Assembly: GCA_948144175.1 (NCBI GenBank)
Contig: CANXME010000398.1
Span: forward strand, 511,001-575,000
DNA from: Closterium sp. NIES-65
Lineage: Eukaryota > Streptophyta > Zygnematophyceae > Desmidiales > Closteriaceae
Length of the DNA stretch: 64,000 nucleotides
Direction: 5' to 3'
Part shown: piece by piece, positions 29,701 to 41,947 of the stretch
Position numbering within the stretch: position 1 is the first letter of the stretch
Layout: every line of letters starts with the position of its first letter
Position numbers and translations under genes: made by a program
The notes under the pieces: generated by a model
Told to the model about the DNA's origin: nothing
The model's database searches: none
What the model saw: the letters and a program-made list of their open reading frames with translations, nothing else

Positions 29701-30516
29701 TCCTTCTCGCCTTTCCATGACGAGGAGGCTTATGGCGGGCCGGACTCGGGGCGCAACTGCAAGGGCGCCAAGATGCCGTTTACTGCTGCTGAGCTGGCGA
29801 ATGCGGAGAAGTATGGTGATGCTTCAGAGGCAGTGGGAGTGCAGTTGAAGGTGTTTGAGGGCGTGACGTGGAGCCCTCCCCCTGCTGCTGCTGGTACTGC
29901 CGGTGCTGCTGCCAGCACCAAAAGCAGAATAAGCAGCAGCAGGAGAAGCAGCAGCAAGAGCAGCAGCAGGAGAGGCAGGACGATGAGTAAGAACAGGATG
30001 GGTAAGGGGAGGAGCTCTGGATCGTCTGTCAGGGTGGGGACGACTAAGGGGGTTGAGGAGGGGGACAGTGAGGAGGAGGAGGTTGAGGTTAATAGCACGG
30101 CCAGGAGCTTACTGACTAGCAGCAGCAGCAGCACCAGCAAGAGTGCCTCTACTAACAAGAGCTCCTCCTCTTCTTCTTCGTCCAAATCTCCCTCGGGCAA
30201 AACGAGCACAGCCAAGCCACAGGAAGCAGACGACCGCAACGCCGACACACCCTCGTCGTCACCCTCCTCAGGCAGCAGCAGCAGCCGCAGCGGTGGCAGC
30301 GGTGGCAGCGGCAACGGCGGCAACGGCGGCAGCGGCAGTAGCAGGAGCAGCAGCGTGCAGTTCCGAATGCTAGACATCACGCACCTGTCGCTCATGCGGC
30401 CGGATGGGCACCTGCAGAACTACACGGGGGGGCCTGGCACGGACTGCTCCCACTGGTGCAACCCGGGCGTTCCTGACACCTGGGCTGATATTCTCTACTC
30501 CATGCTGCTGCTGTGA
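26703..30516 (+). CDS. TBL: Trichome-birefringence-like O-acetyltransferase, 5 exons
   Basis: TBL proteins are Golgi enzymes that acetylate cell-wall polysaccharides (xylan, mannan, pectin, xyloglucan). Exons: 26703-27574, 28171-28314, 28555-28789, 29205-29324, 29560-30516. Junctions are GT-AG, phases agree, total 775 residues. A hydrophobic N-terminus (LLRVLLLLTAGIALL) fits a signal anchor. The TBL domain has CDFGEGRW, CPFIRSKENCQKNGR and YLNWRWQPRGC. The esterase domain has the nucleophile motif GDS (about 358-360) and the C-terminal DCSHWCNPGVPDTW with Asp752 and His755. Two features are unusual: a Lys/Ser/Gly-rich region at about 100-280, and a Ser/Lys/Gly-rich insertion of about 155 residues (565-722) between the GDS half and the DXXH motif. 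The polysaccharide substrate cannot be told. Confidence 0.93.
27954..27971. repeat. Perfect palindrome TTTTGAGGCGCCTCAAAA
   Basis: Sits exactly at the seam between the first truncated exon-2 copy and the repeated intron piece. Confidence 0.92.
28097..28114. repeat. Perfect palindrome TTTTGAGGCGCCTCAAAA, second copy
   Basis: Same 18 bases as at 27954-27971, at the seam after the second truncated exon-2 copy. Confidence 0.92.
28872..29088 (+). pseudogene. Two 3' copies of TBL exon 3
   Basis: At about 28872-28954 and 29034-29086 the end of exon 3 recurs (GYRVAQYNFTFLHISS) with mostly silent changes. The first copy extends to the former donor, where CATT-GTAAGT has become CATTTTAAGT, losing the GT. 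Both lie downstream of the intact exon and lack its 5' part. The intervening sequence (GGTGCAG repeats) is copied too. No palindrome is visible at these seams. Confidence 0.88.
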
Positions 30517-30809
30517 GCGGTGTGCTGTGAGCGGCGTGCTGTACGGGGTGTGCCACCATATTGCTGTGTTGACCCTTGTGTTGGCACCCTGCCGTGCTGA
30601 GGACACCAGCAGAGCTGATTCATGAGAGCTTCAACCATGGCAGCAGTGCTGCAACCAGTAGTTGCAGACACGTGCTGTCACCTAGTGGTAGTCTGGTAGG
30701 TAGTGTGTGTGGTAGTTGGACTGAAGCTGGTTTTGTAGGTCTCTCATAAATCAGCTCTCGCATGTAGCAGATCTCATTCGATAACCTCATATTTAAACAA
30801 ATATATGTA
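30517..30809. other. TBL 3' flank
   Basis: Probable 3' UTR and a short flank up to the chromovirus insertion. No coding signal. The last five bases (ATGTA, 30805-30809) are close to ATATA after the far LTR (43741-43745) and may be a decayed target duplication. Confidence 0.55.
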
Positions 30810-31138
30810 TGTAAGGAAAATTCCTTTTCCTTAGCGTCCCCGCTCAGCGCATACACCACTGTAGCACCACAGTCAGCACCGTTACCACTTGCATCGACAA
30901 TCCTCCCGCCACCTTCGCACGTCGCACCCCGTCCTCACGGCTCGGCGGGTAACCCGCGCTCCGGGCCTCCGCTTCGACACTCCCCCAAACCTCAGTCCCA
31001 GGCCCATCGCGCGATAACCACAGTCCATTACTGTTACCACTGTAGTTTCGCTATATATTCTTCGCTCATGCCTTCGCTCATTGTACTCTTGCTTCGATAG
31101 TGCAATTCTCGCTCGATCACTCAATAGCACTCGTAACA
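30810..31138 (+). repeat. 5' LTR of chromovirus
   Basis: 329 bp, TGTAAGG...CGTAACA. It contains CGCTATATATTCTTCGCTCA, a likely TATA region. Two bases later comes the PBS TGGTATTCAAAGCC (31141-31154), which again has the extra T relative to the initiator-tRNA-Met site. Confidence 0.9.
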
Positions 31139-31320
31139 CTTGGTATTCAAAGCCTACGATCTCTTCTCGGACCGCACCCACACCTTCGCTTCCCCACTAT
31201 CTCAATTTTTTGGGGGGGTAGACGTCTCTCAGCGACACAGCACCGCCGCTCGTAGTGCTCTTTCGTAAGCACGCACGGCCACGACAGAGGCTCTCGCTGA
31301 GCTTGCCCGACACCCCCGCC

Positions 31321-32741
31321 ATGGCCGAATTTACTCTCGCGGCACTAACGCAGGAACAACTCGACCGTCTCGTGCGCCAAGTTGAAGAATCGGCGCTCGA
31401 AATTGCGACACTCACGGCGGAACGTGACTCCGCGCGTCAGCAATCCACGGTGAATACTTCGGCGCCACCACACGCACCTGCAAATGCACATGCACAATCG
31501 GAGGAGCCGATCGTCATTTCATCAGGCACACCAACACAGAACGACAGTGTAGGACAGCGCTCAAGCGCAGCCAGTGATGGCGCCGCCCACTCGATGCCGG
31601 GCATGGAGAGGAACAGGGTTGCGCCAAGCCCACGGGAGCCTCGCGAAGCCCGTCGACACGTGGAATTTGCGGCGACAAGTGGCGACCACGCCATCATGAC
31701 GCCAATGCCACTGAAGCCGCAGCGCCCACCCTGTTTCGTGTTGAGATAGTAGCACAAGTGGTAGTTAGGTTTAGGTAGGGCCTAGGCTTAGTAGCCTAGG
31801 CCAAGGGGAGTCGAGATAGTTGTGGCAAGGGAGGAAGTCGAGAATGGGATTGATGTTCACTATAGCACTGTTAGGTACATATAGCAAACAGAGCATGCAA
31901 AGAAGGTGCACCACCAACAGTTTATAATAACTACACTAAACTACAGCTACAGGCAGTTACATATATATTCTAACATTTCGACCCGAGTCAGCGTGGAGGT
32001 CCGACGGTTCAGTCGTGGGTCTTCACGATGAACGTATTTTTCGACGCAAACTACGTCGAGTCGGACGCAGCGAAGATCAGATACGCCGTCTCGCTGCTGA
32101 GGGGCCCCGCCATGGACTGGTGGCGAGTCATCGTGACGTCGCCACGCGCCTACGAGCCACCGTCGCAAGAGGAAGGGCCCACGGGTCCAGCTGACACCTG
32201 GGGTTCATTCTGCGAAATCGCCCGGTACAGCTCGTGGGATGCGTGGTGCGCAGGGCTTCGGGCGCGCTTCGAGCCAATCGCGGCTTCTATTTCGGCGCGT
32301 CAGAGACTGCGTACTTGGCGGCAGCTCGGGTCGGTTCAAGACTACACGAGCGGTTTTCTCGCATTATGCGAGCAAGTCGGCTACATGCACGAAGCGGAGC
32401 GGGTGGACCGTTACGTCGGAGGGCTGAAGCCGGACATTTCGCACGAAATCATGCTACGCAGACTCTCGAATTTCAACGAGTTTCTCGCGCTCGCCGAGAA
32501 AATCGACATTTTGCGTCGTCCGAGAGCGGGGTCCTACTACGGACATCACCTTCGGGGACCGATCGAGCACGCCACCGTACATGCCGTTGCGACGAATGCA
32601 GCTGCCGCGCCGTTAAAGGGGCGCTGCTTTGCTTGCAATAGGCCGGGCCATCGCAAGAGTGAATGCCCAGAGGAGCTGAGGCTCCGCGGAGCAGAGCAGG
32701 GGAGAGAGTCTCCAAGGCAGGGAAACGCCAGCAGTCAGTAG
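31321..32741 (+). pseudogene. Chromovirus gag, interrupted by a solo LTR
   Basis: Starts MAEFTLAALTQEQLDRLVRQ with a coiled-coil-like N-terminus. The frame breaks at 31739 where a solo LTR has entered and resumes after 31980 with DPSQRGGPTVQSW, the capsid core (NVFFDANYVESDAAKIRYAV, SLLRGPAMDWWR, LRARFEPIAASIS) and the zinc knuckle CFACNRPGHRKSEC. Apart from the insertion the frame is open. It stops at 32741, overlapping the start of the pol frame. Confidence 0.9.
31739..31975. mobile_element. Solo LTR inserted in chromovirus gag
   Basis: 237 bp with ends TGTTGAG and CTAACA, flanked by the perfect 5-bp duplication TTTCG (31734-31738 and 31976-31980). The homologous gag of the left element lacks this block, which confirms an insertion. 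No internal coding region is present, so it is a solo LTR or a very short non-autonomous element. It does not resemble the LTRs of the copia or Ty3 elements seen here. Orientation is undetermined. Confidence 0.88.
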
Positions 32742-34749
32742 GAATTGGGCCAACTACCGACGAGACTGCCTGCTCGCCCAACCCCACCGGCCCTCACCGA
32801 GTCACGGTACCGATTCATGCTATCGATCGGGCTCGGACGAATAAGGAGGGTACAGCGACGGATTGCCCAGTACTGATCCACGGGAAAATACAGGGAGCAG
32901 CAGTGAAGATTTTTATCGACGGAGGAGCAAGTCACAATTTAGTTAATACCGCAAACGCACGAAAACTGCAGCTGACACTTAGCCGTTGTTTACCTGAGAT
33001 AGATGGATGCTTAGTTAACGGCACGCCACTGGCCTTACGGGAAAGGGTGGAGAGAGTCAAAGTCCGCTGCGGGGGAAATTTTGGATTTACACAGGAAATG
33101 CTCGCGACGACACTAGATGGGCAGGACATTTTAATGGGACGTGATTGGCTGCGACAGTATAACCCGCAAATTGACTGGACGACAGGTAGCTGCACTGTGC
33201 GAAGTAGCGGTAACTGGGTTGAGCTACCTCGCTGGCAGTCGCCTCAGTCTTCAACGGTACACGTCAACGCCGTCACCATGAAACGGGCTGTCGCTGCTGG
33301 AGCTGACGTGTACGCAGTAGACATTGCAGTGGTAGAGGGAGCAGAGCAGCCGAGTGATTTCAAGAAACTGCTGGCAGCGGTACCGCCCGAATTGCAGAAA
33401 CTGTTGAAACGATATCCCGGGATTTTTCCCGACGACTTACCGGAAGGACTGCCACCTCAGCGAGCACATGGCCACCGAATAGAATTAGAAATGGGGGGCA
33501 CACCCAACTGTACAGCGCCATTTCAGACTGACACAACCCGAGCTCGACGAGCTGAAGAAGCTGTTAGATTACTTGTTAGAGAAGAAATTCATCCGACCGA
33601 GCTCGTCACCGTTCGCCGCACCGATACTGTTCACGCCAAAAAAAGACAGAGGGTTTCGCATGTGCATAGATTATCAAGCGCTCAACAGGGTAACTGTCAA
33701 GTCGTGGTACCCCATTCCCCGCGCCGACGAACTGATCGACCAATTGCGAACAGCACGGGTTTTTTGGAAAATAGATTTACGGGGAGGTTACCATCAGATT
33801 GGGGTCAAACCATCGGACTGCACCAAAACAGCTTTCCAGACTCGGTACGGGTCGTTCGAGTACACCGTGATGCCCTTCGGGCTGACCAACGCACCTGTGA
33901 CATTTCAGATGACCATGAACGAGGCGTTTAGGCCACTTTTAGATAAATGCGTGATAGTTTACCTCGACGACATCCTCGTCTACAGTCGTGACAAGCAGCA
34001 GCATTTAGCCGATCTGGAAGCAATATTTCACATTTTTGACGAGAATCGGCTACTAACAAAGGGTTCCAAGAGCGAGTTTTTTCGGGACAGGCTAGAGTTT
34101 TTAGGGCACGTTATTTCGGAGGCAGGGGTCGAAATTGACCCAAAGAAGTTAGACACGATGAAAGCCTGGCACCCCCCGACGAATATCACGGAACTACAGA
34201 GCTATTTGGGGTTCGTCAATTACGTGCGTCGGTTTGTCCCCGACATGGCACGATTAACAGCGCCGCTGACGGAATTGTTACGGAAGGGGGTTGCTTTTAC
34301 GTGGGGGGAGAAAGAGCATGCTGCCTTCTCTACCCTGAACATTGTTCTCTGTTCACAGCCCATCCTGCGCATCGCCAATCCACACTGTCCATTCGAAGTA
34401 GTTACCGACGGAAGCGACATCGCCATCGGAGCCGTATTGTTACAGGATTTCGGCTACGGCCTACAGCCCATCGCATACGAGTCACAAAAACTGCATCCGC
34501 GCGAGAAAAATTACCCGATACACGACCGCGAAATGCTTGCGATCGTGCACGCGTTGAAAGTGTGGCGCTGTAACTTGACCGGTGCAGACGTAACAGTACG
34601 GACAGACCATAAATTACTGCAGTACCTCCGCGCACAGCCACACCTCAACCTACGACAGACCCGCTGGCTCGATTTCCTCGAGTCAAATTTCCACTACACC
34701 TCACCTATAAAAAGGGCACATCGAACATCGCTGACGCTCTGACCCGCCC
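32742..34749 (+). pseudogene. Chromovirus pol, first part: protease, RT, RNase H
   Basis: Protease: KIFIDGGASHNLVNTA and DILMGRDWLRQYNPQIDW. After about 33490 the frame shifts, and RT continues with [52 protein letters not shown] and the palm motif IVYLDDILVYSRD. RNase H follows with VVTDGSDIAIGAVLLQ, NYPIHDREMLAIVHALKVW and VRTDHKLLQYL. Another one-base frameshift lies near 34710, and SNIADALTRP marks the end of RNase H just before Copia-2. Confidence 0.92.
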
Positions 34750-34899
34750 TGAGAAAACTGAAACGAGAATGAATGCACTATGAAAGAGTTGGGTACAAGT
34801 ACTAACCCTAATTGGGTTGTACCCTATATGGGCTACCCCACTACAGCCTACACAAAAGCATAAGCTATAATGTTCTGACACACCCCCATAGGCAAAGTG

Positions 34900-37800
34900 G
34901 GGGAGTACAAGGGGTCACAAGACCAATCAAGCAAAGCAAGCTCAAGGTGGATCACAAAGTCACCACACATTCCGAGCAGAAGGTCAAGGCCACAAGGCCA
35001 GCTCACATGCAGGAGTACATATATATATAAAAGGCTAGAGAAGCAAGAGCAGGTGTAAATATATATGTGACACTACAAGCAAGGTCAAGAGGTGAGCAAG
35101 TGAGGCAAGGCAGGCACAAGACCCAGCTGAGTACAGAAGCGCTGATGATCACAAGGTGCAAGCGCCTTGGTGAAGATATCAGCAGTGTTGGCCTCAGAGG
35201 CCACGTACGTAAGACGCAGCTGACCACGCTGCTGCAGCTCACGAGCAAGGAAGTAGTGGAGAGCAATGTGCTTCGTTTTGTGCTCCAGTCTCTACTCTCA
35301 ACACAAGGCCAGCATGGCCCTGTTGTCTACGTACAGCACTGGAGGAGAACGAGGCGGCTCTCCGAGGTCAGTCAGCAGGTAGGTGAGCCAGCGAAGCTCC
35401 TGAGCAGCCATGGCCCCGGCGTAGATCTCAGCCTCACAACTGGAGCCGAGAACAGAAGACGAGCGAGTAGCCCTCCACGAAACAAAGCCGGAACCAAGGC
35501 TGAAGGTGTAACCCTATGACGACCGCTGCGTAGCCTGGTCGTCAGCCCAAGAAGCGTCTGCGTGCCCAGTGAGGACCACTGGACTCTGCCCTCCAAGCAC
35601 AAGCCCCATGCCCGACGTACTGCACAAGTAGCGCAACACCCTCTTCGCTGCAGCCATATGCTCCGGTCTGTGTCTCCCACGAAAAACATAGCGTGCAAGA
35701 ATGCTAAGAGGGTATGCAAGGTCAGGTCGAGTGCAGGTCATCAGGTACATGAGGCAGCCAACAAGCTCTGGGTACGGGCCACTCGACTCTACGGACTCAT
35801 CCGAAGGCAGAGCTGAGAGCGAGTGGCGAGTAGGCAGAGGAGTGGCCTGAGGCGAGGAGTACGTGAAGCCGAAGCGCTGAAGGACCTGCTGCACCATGTG
35901 TGACTGAGTCAGGGTAATGGTGCGCTGTGCTCTGTCCCGGGTGATCTGCAAGCAAAGGTAGCTGCGCAGTTCACCCAGGTCTGTGCACGTGTGTCTCTTC
36001 TGCAGCTCGGACTTCACGTGGGCGAGTCTAGCAGTGTCAGCAGTGGCAAAGACCAAGTCGTTAACGCACATGAGGATGTAGAGCGGCGGCAAAGAAGTGT
36101 CGGTGCGCATAAACAGCGACGGGTCGGCAGCAGAGGGAGCAAACCTAAGAGCCGCAAGTGTAGTCCTCAGTGTGTCGTGCCACTCACGCGGTGCCTGGCG
36201 GAGACCGTAGACTGGCCGCCGGAGGCTCCACTGGGTGCCAGGGGGAAAAGACCCAGTGAAGCCAGGTGGGCGGCCCAGCCTGATCTCCTCGTGCAGGCAG
36301 CCCTGGGAGGAAAGCTGTGCTGAAGTCAAGAGAGTGAAGCTCGTAGTCACGGTGAGCAGCTATGTGCAGCAGTACCCAAAGAGTGGTCATCTTCAGGGTG
36401 GGAGAGAAGGTCTGAAAGTAGTCAACTCCCTGCCGCTGTCTGAAGCCACGAGCCACGTACCGCGCCTTGAAGACTGGCGGAGAACCCGGCGGCCGCTTCA
36501 CCCTGAAAATCCACATGCCACTGACGATGTTCGCCCCAGGCGAGGGAACCTCGTAAACGTAGGTGCCTGTGGACTTCCAGGAAGCCATCTCTGCGTCCAT
36601 AGCTGCCTGCCACTAGGAGGAGTAGGGACCCTCTATCGCCTCCGCGTAGGAGCGCGGAGTCGGGATGTCAAGTGCATCCGGGTCTCCCTCAGGGGTAAGG
36701 AGTACGAACACGAGATGAGGTGAAGCAGCAGCCAGACACTGGAACTCCTCCTGCCTGTCCTTAAGGACGTCCGTGCCAAGGGCACACTCACCCCCGACGG
36801 ACGGAGGACAGACAGACTCAGACTCAGCGACAAGACTAGCAGCGTAGTCGAAACGACAGCGAGCAGCAAAGTCGACGAGCTCAGCAACTAGGGTAGACGC
36901 AGTAGTGGACTCAAAGGAAGGGTCAGTGACGACAGTAGCAAGGAGACGCGTGACAGTAGGACTGGAAGCACCAAGAGAGTCCGACTCCGGGTCGGCAAGA
37001 GCAGGAAGAGAGGACTCAGGAGGAGAAGGAAAAGGGGCACGCAGAGGAGCAGTGGACGGAGGCAGAGACATCCGGTGCGTGCCAGGGACAGGAGGAGGAC
37101 GCTGACGCGAACCACGACCACCAGTGCGAGCAGCACGGACAGGCGACGCAGAGCGAGATGCAGCCTCACGACACTAAGCAAGACCTCCAGTAGGACCAGT
37201 GTAGGGAGAAGGAGCAGGAAGTGGGGAGGACGGCTGTAACTATAACAGTGACGGGACAGGCTGTGGACACTCTAAGGGAAGAGGAGGACCAGTAGAAGGC
37301 GGGAGACCAAGAACCTGCTGTAGGAGCGGAACGAAGTACGGCCGAGGCCGCGTGGCGACTCCAGACACAGCAGGGACAGCCCAGCACCCCCAGCGGCAGC
37401 ACCAGCGCCAGGAGCACCTCCAGCTCCAATACCTCGAGCAGCACCAGTAGTACCCCCAGCACCACCGCCTCCAGGACCGACAGCAGTAGCCTCAGCGCCA
37501 ACACCCTCAACAGCTCCAGCTCCAGTCGCACCCGCAGGCCCAACAGCTCTAGTACTCCCACCACGAGGACCTCCGAGACCCGCGGTACCAGCACCCTCAG
37601 CAGGCGGAGAACCTCCAGCTCCAGCAGCACGCCTCCAGCGCCGGGCAAACCACTCACGCAGCTCCTGTGGAGAGAGGGGCTCCCGTCGAGACAAAGCACC
37701 CGGAGAACCTCCAGGCCCAGCACCGCCAGACGCCACACGAGAAGGCGAAACTCCCTCAAGCTCCGCACCTCCAGGCTCAGCACCTCCAGGCGTAGCACCC

Positions 37801-39700
37801 CCAGGCTCAGTACCCCCAGGCTCACCACCCCCAGGCTCAGCACCCCCAGTTGCAGCACCCCCAGGCTCAGCACCCCCAGTAGTAGCACCCGCAGGCTCAG
37901 CACCCCCAGGCGCAGCACCCGCACGCTCAGCACCCGCAGAGTCAGCACCCCCAGGCTCAGCACCAGAGTCCCTTCTAACCTCAACAGGCTCGACTGCGTC
38001 TACCTGGGACACACTTGAAGGGGCAGGACCCTGAAGGCGGAGGGGGTCTACCGAGGGGGGACCTGTCACAAGGAAGAGTGGTGGCGGGGGGAGGGACGGA
38101 GTGCGGTAGGGGAAGAGGCGGTAGAAGGGGACCGACTCGTCAAACGTGACGTCCTGGGAGGACAGAACACGGCGAGAGGTGGGGTGGTAGAACTGCCACC
38201 CTGGCGCGTCAGAGGGGAAGCCTAGGAAGACGCAAGGAGCAGCACGAGGGGATAGCTTGTCCGCAGACAAGTCGCGAACAAACGCCCGAGATCCCCAGAC
38301 ACGGAACGCAGACGCATCGCCAACCTTCCCCATCCATAGCAAAGCTGGGGAGGTCTCCGGCATGGAGACCCTGGGGTGAAGGTTGATCAGATGCGCCGCG
38401 TACTGAACCGCAAAAAGCCACAGAAAATGGGGGGCAGCCGCATGCATCATGGACGTACGAGCGACATCCATGACCATGCCAATGCGGCGCTCAGCAATCC
38501 CATTTTTCTGTGGAGAGTCCGGAAGCGTGAAGGTCTGGCGGATGCCTCGTGCACGACAGAAGGCTCGCAGAAGGCCAGAGGAGAACTCTCCACCTCTGTC
38601 ACAGTGCAGACGCAGAACAGGAATGTCTGAGCCGAAGCTCTGCCTGAGCTGGAGACGAGCTGCGCGGATCCGGTCGATCAACACCGCAGTGACATCACCC
38701 TTGCTGCACAAGGGGAAGACTGTGGTGTAACGCGAGTAGTCGTCAACCACCACCAGGAAGTAGCGCTCGTGACCTTGTCCACGGACGCGGGCCGGGCCTC
38801 ACACGTCCATGTGAAGAGTCTGCAGCGGGGCCTCTGTCGGAGGAAACTGGGAGGAGTGAGGGGCAGCCCGCTGCCGCCCCTCGACACAGGGGACGCAGGT
38901 AGGGCCAGGCCCTGGAGGAAGGGGAGGGAGGGACCGGGGAAGACCAGAGACAAGGACACGGGAGGCCATGCCTCGGAGACGAAGCATGGAGGGGTGACCA
39001 AGGCGGTGGTGCCAGAGGAGAGTCTCGTGAGACAGGAGGCGACACGAGCAGGGGGCAGACTCAGGACCAGACCTGGACGCTGCAGCAAACACCTGACCCG
39101 ACGCAGCTACCTGACCAGACACAGTGACTGGAGGAGACGCTGTGGTCAGTGTGTACAGGCTCGACCCCGGCTGACGTGTAAACGTGGCCAGGTGTCGGCC
39201 TGTCCGAGCGTCTGTGCAGTGGGTCAGCCGCTGACGCGCAAGAGTGAACTGGTGAACCCCCGCATCCTGTAGGTCAGCACCACTCACCAAGTTCGTAGAG
39301 AATGAGGGGAGGTAAAGACCAGACAAGGTGCCAGAGGGGGCCGCCGGACACGGGAGGACAGTGGAGTAGTGAGCAAGGATAGGACCCCCAGAGGGGTCTG
39401 CCAGAGAGACTGCAACTGGCCGGCCAAGCGGCGTGAGTGTGGTGCGGTCTCGAAAGAAGGAGCGAGAAGCCCCTGAGTCAAGGGTGAAGGTGTGGGAGGC
39501 CAAAGCCGGCGCAGTACCTGAGAGAGAAGACTCACCAGCACCCGAGGGAGCAGACGCACGAGCACCTAGAGCAGCAGCCTCGCTAGCACCCAGAGCAGCA
39601 GCCTCACTAGTACCTAGAGCGGCAGTCTCAATGCGCGGGTCGGGCGGAAAACACCGGTAACAGTCACCCTCATCACTAATAGTCACAGCATACATGGCAG
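34900..39700 (-). pseudogene. Copia-2 pol, broken by stops and frameshifts
   Basis: Protease LDSGASRSFFRD (near 39480), pre-integrase LLWHHRLGHPSMLRLRGMAS (near 39010) and integrase VVDDYSRYTTVFPL to PRVSMPETSPALLWM (38750-38330) are readable. A TGA replaces the Trp of DVWGPA at about 38799. The linker is rich in GGAEPGGA repeats. RT (FRVKRPPGSPPVFKARYVARG, 36550-36450) and RNase H follow in several frames. VYVDD has changed to LMCVNDLVF, so the palm Asp pair is damaged too. Confidence 0.88.
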
Positions 39701-41037
39701 CAAGAATAGCATCAAAGTCAAGGTCAAAGACAGCTACTCCCGCCCTAGACAGCTCACCCCAGCGGGGGATCTCCGTGGCCTCCGGGAACTGGTGACGCCA
39801 AGCGTCCGTGAGGCGGCCAAAGCAGCGCTGGGTGGAGTGCGCCACCCTGCACTGCTCACCTGGGCGGTCGCTGATGCGTAGGATGTAGGTGCACGGACCA
39901 GTACCCCCACCCCGCTGGCGTGCAGCGTACCACTCACGGAGCTGCCGAGGGGAGGGGATGTCATGAGTGCGCTGCTATTGCTGCTGCTGCTGCTGGCGCT
40001 GACCACCACTGGAGCCGACCCTCTGCGCAGCGCCACCCCGACCAGCTCCACCTCCTCCGCCACCGCCTCCTCCACCGCTGCCACCTCCGCCACCACCTCC
40101 GCTCCCACCGCCACCGCCGCCTCCTCCGCCTGCACTGCCGCCACCGACACCTTCACCCCCGCCACCACCCCCACCGCCACCCTCACTCCCTCCGCCGCCT
40201 CCACCGCCGCCTCCACCGCCCCCGGTAGCTCCTCCAGCGCCCGTGCCCCCTTTGCCCTTACCAGGGCGACGTCTCCCGCTAGGGGTAGACGCCGCACCGA
40301 CCGACTCAAGTCCAACGAGGTTGGCCGCAGCAGCACAGGCAACAGAGGGCAAAAGAGGGGAGGGGGAACACCCCTCAAAGATGGGGGTGCGAGGGTCACC
40401 ACGAGAGGCTCTTGCAGCGACTATGCTCTTCTCCGCTGCTAAGAGGGCCTTCTCGAGGAGGTCAACGGTGAGGGTGGTGGGGCAAACTGAGAGAAAGTGG
40501 TCCCTGACTACGCGAAGGGAGTCAGGGAGGCGGGTGACTATGTAGTAGAGAGTGATGTACATGGGGGGGGGGGTTCTTGGCGCAGAACTCAGCAAGAAGC
40601 GCAGCGCGGTAGCGAGTGTCACTAGTGCGGAGGTGCGTAATGAGGTCAGCGTCTGTGGGAAAGGCAGCAAGGTCAGGGAAGAGGTACGGTAGCATGAGGC
40701 GGCTCAGTGCAGCAGTGGAAGGGGAGGAGTAGCGTGCAGCTACAGCGTCGTACAAGGTCTGAGCACTCTTGTACTGGCTAAAGTGCACACGCTCAGAGGT
40801 AGGCAGGTGGCGACGCACATCAAGACGTGCAGCAGCATCGCGTGTGGTCCACTGTGAACGAACAGTGGCTTCAGCATCAGCAGCAGGGGCAAGAGAGGCA
40901 CCAGAGGTGAGGTCAAAGAGGGAGAGACCGTCTGCCCTATCGCACTGTAGGAAAAGCTGCAGGTCATCTACCTAGACATCAAAGTCAATGGCCCGACCCT
41001 CAGCGTCAAAAGCGAGGACACTAGGGTTAGCCGTGAC
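39700..41037 (-). pseudogene. Copia-2 gag, start codon lost
   Basis: Homologous to the Copia-3 gag at 51338, but the initiating ATG has become ACG and the Trp of FDVWVDDLQ has become TAG. The middle (DLITHLRTSDTRYRAALLAE) leads to a long poly-Gly tract and the knuckle segment CTYILRISDRPGEQC plus RVAHSTQRCF. The frame changes near the tract of G at 40560. Confidence 0.85.
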
Positions 41038-41947
41038 AGCAGTAGACTAGTAGCACGAACAGTGGGGTAAGGGCAGTGCAGTGACAGAGGCGCTGCTCTT
41101 ACCGGACAGGGCGGCTCGGGCGGCTCGGCGTCTCGGCAGCTCGGCAGGATCTGCAGCTCGGTGGCGCGGCAGGAACTGCAGCTTGGCGGCTCCGCTACTC
41201 TGCGGCTCGGGCGGCTCGGGCGGCTCAAACGACTCGGGCGGCTCAAGCGGCTCGGCGGGACTGCGGCTCGGGCGGCTCAGGTGGCGCGGCGGCTCGGGCG
41301 GCTCGGGTGGCGCTGGCGGCTCGGCAGTAGCTCAGCGGGGCTGCGTGAAGGCAGGGTCGGGGCCGGGAAGGGCGTGCGACGGGGCCAGCAGGGGCTGGGC
41401 TGGGGCCAGGAAGGGGCGGCGCCGGGGCCGTAAGGTAGGCGACGGGGCCAGGAGAGACTGGGCCGGGTCGGTAAGGGCGGCGTCGGGGCCGCAAGGAGGC
41501 AACGGGGCCGCAGGTAGGCGTCGGGGCCGCAGGTAGGCGACGGGGCCGCAGGTAGGCGACGGGGCCGCAGGTAGGCGTCTGGGCCGCAGGTAGGCGACGG
41601 GGCCAGCAAGGGCGGGGCCGGGTCGAAAAGGGCGGCGCGAGGGCCGCGGGGTAGGCGACAGGGCCGAAAGGGCGGCGAATCGGGGCCGGGAAGGGTGGCT
41701 CGAGGGCCGCGGGGTAGGCAACGGGGCCGCTAGGGCGGCGGATCAGGGCCGTCAAGGGCGGCGCGACATAGCCGCTAGGGCGGCGCGACACAGTGAGAAA
41801 GGGGGAGCGCGACTCGGGCAAGGGCTGAGCGCACTCCGGGCAGGAAAAAAAATTCGAATCGGTGGGCCCTAGGAACAGTTCCCACGAGGGAACCTACTCT
41901 GATACCATAAGAAAACTGAAACGAGAAAGATGCACTATGAAAGAGTT

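Larger units (their letters stand above)
34750..41947 (-). mobile_element. Copia-2 (minus), inserted in chromovirus pol
   Basis: The 3' LTR (minus orientation) is at 34750-34880 (131 bp). At the other end only the last 40 bases of the 5' LTR remain (41908-41947), next to the PBS complement CTGATACCA (41899-41907). About 90 bp of LTR is missing, so no target duplication can be read. Order from the right: PBS, GC-rich leader (about 41340-41800), gag, PR, IN, RT, RH. It is the same subfamily as Copia-3 and Copia-4, and the only one of the three to retain PR, pre-integrase and integrase together. Confidence 0.92.

Noticed and set aside
29730..30395. 221-codon Leu-rich frame on the minus strand
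   Set aside because: Antisense shadow of the Ser-rich TBL exon 5.
39920..40442. His/Ala-rich plus-strand frames
   Set aside because: Antisense of the poly-Gly tract of Copia-2 gag.
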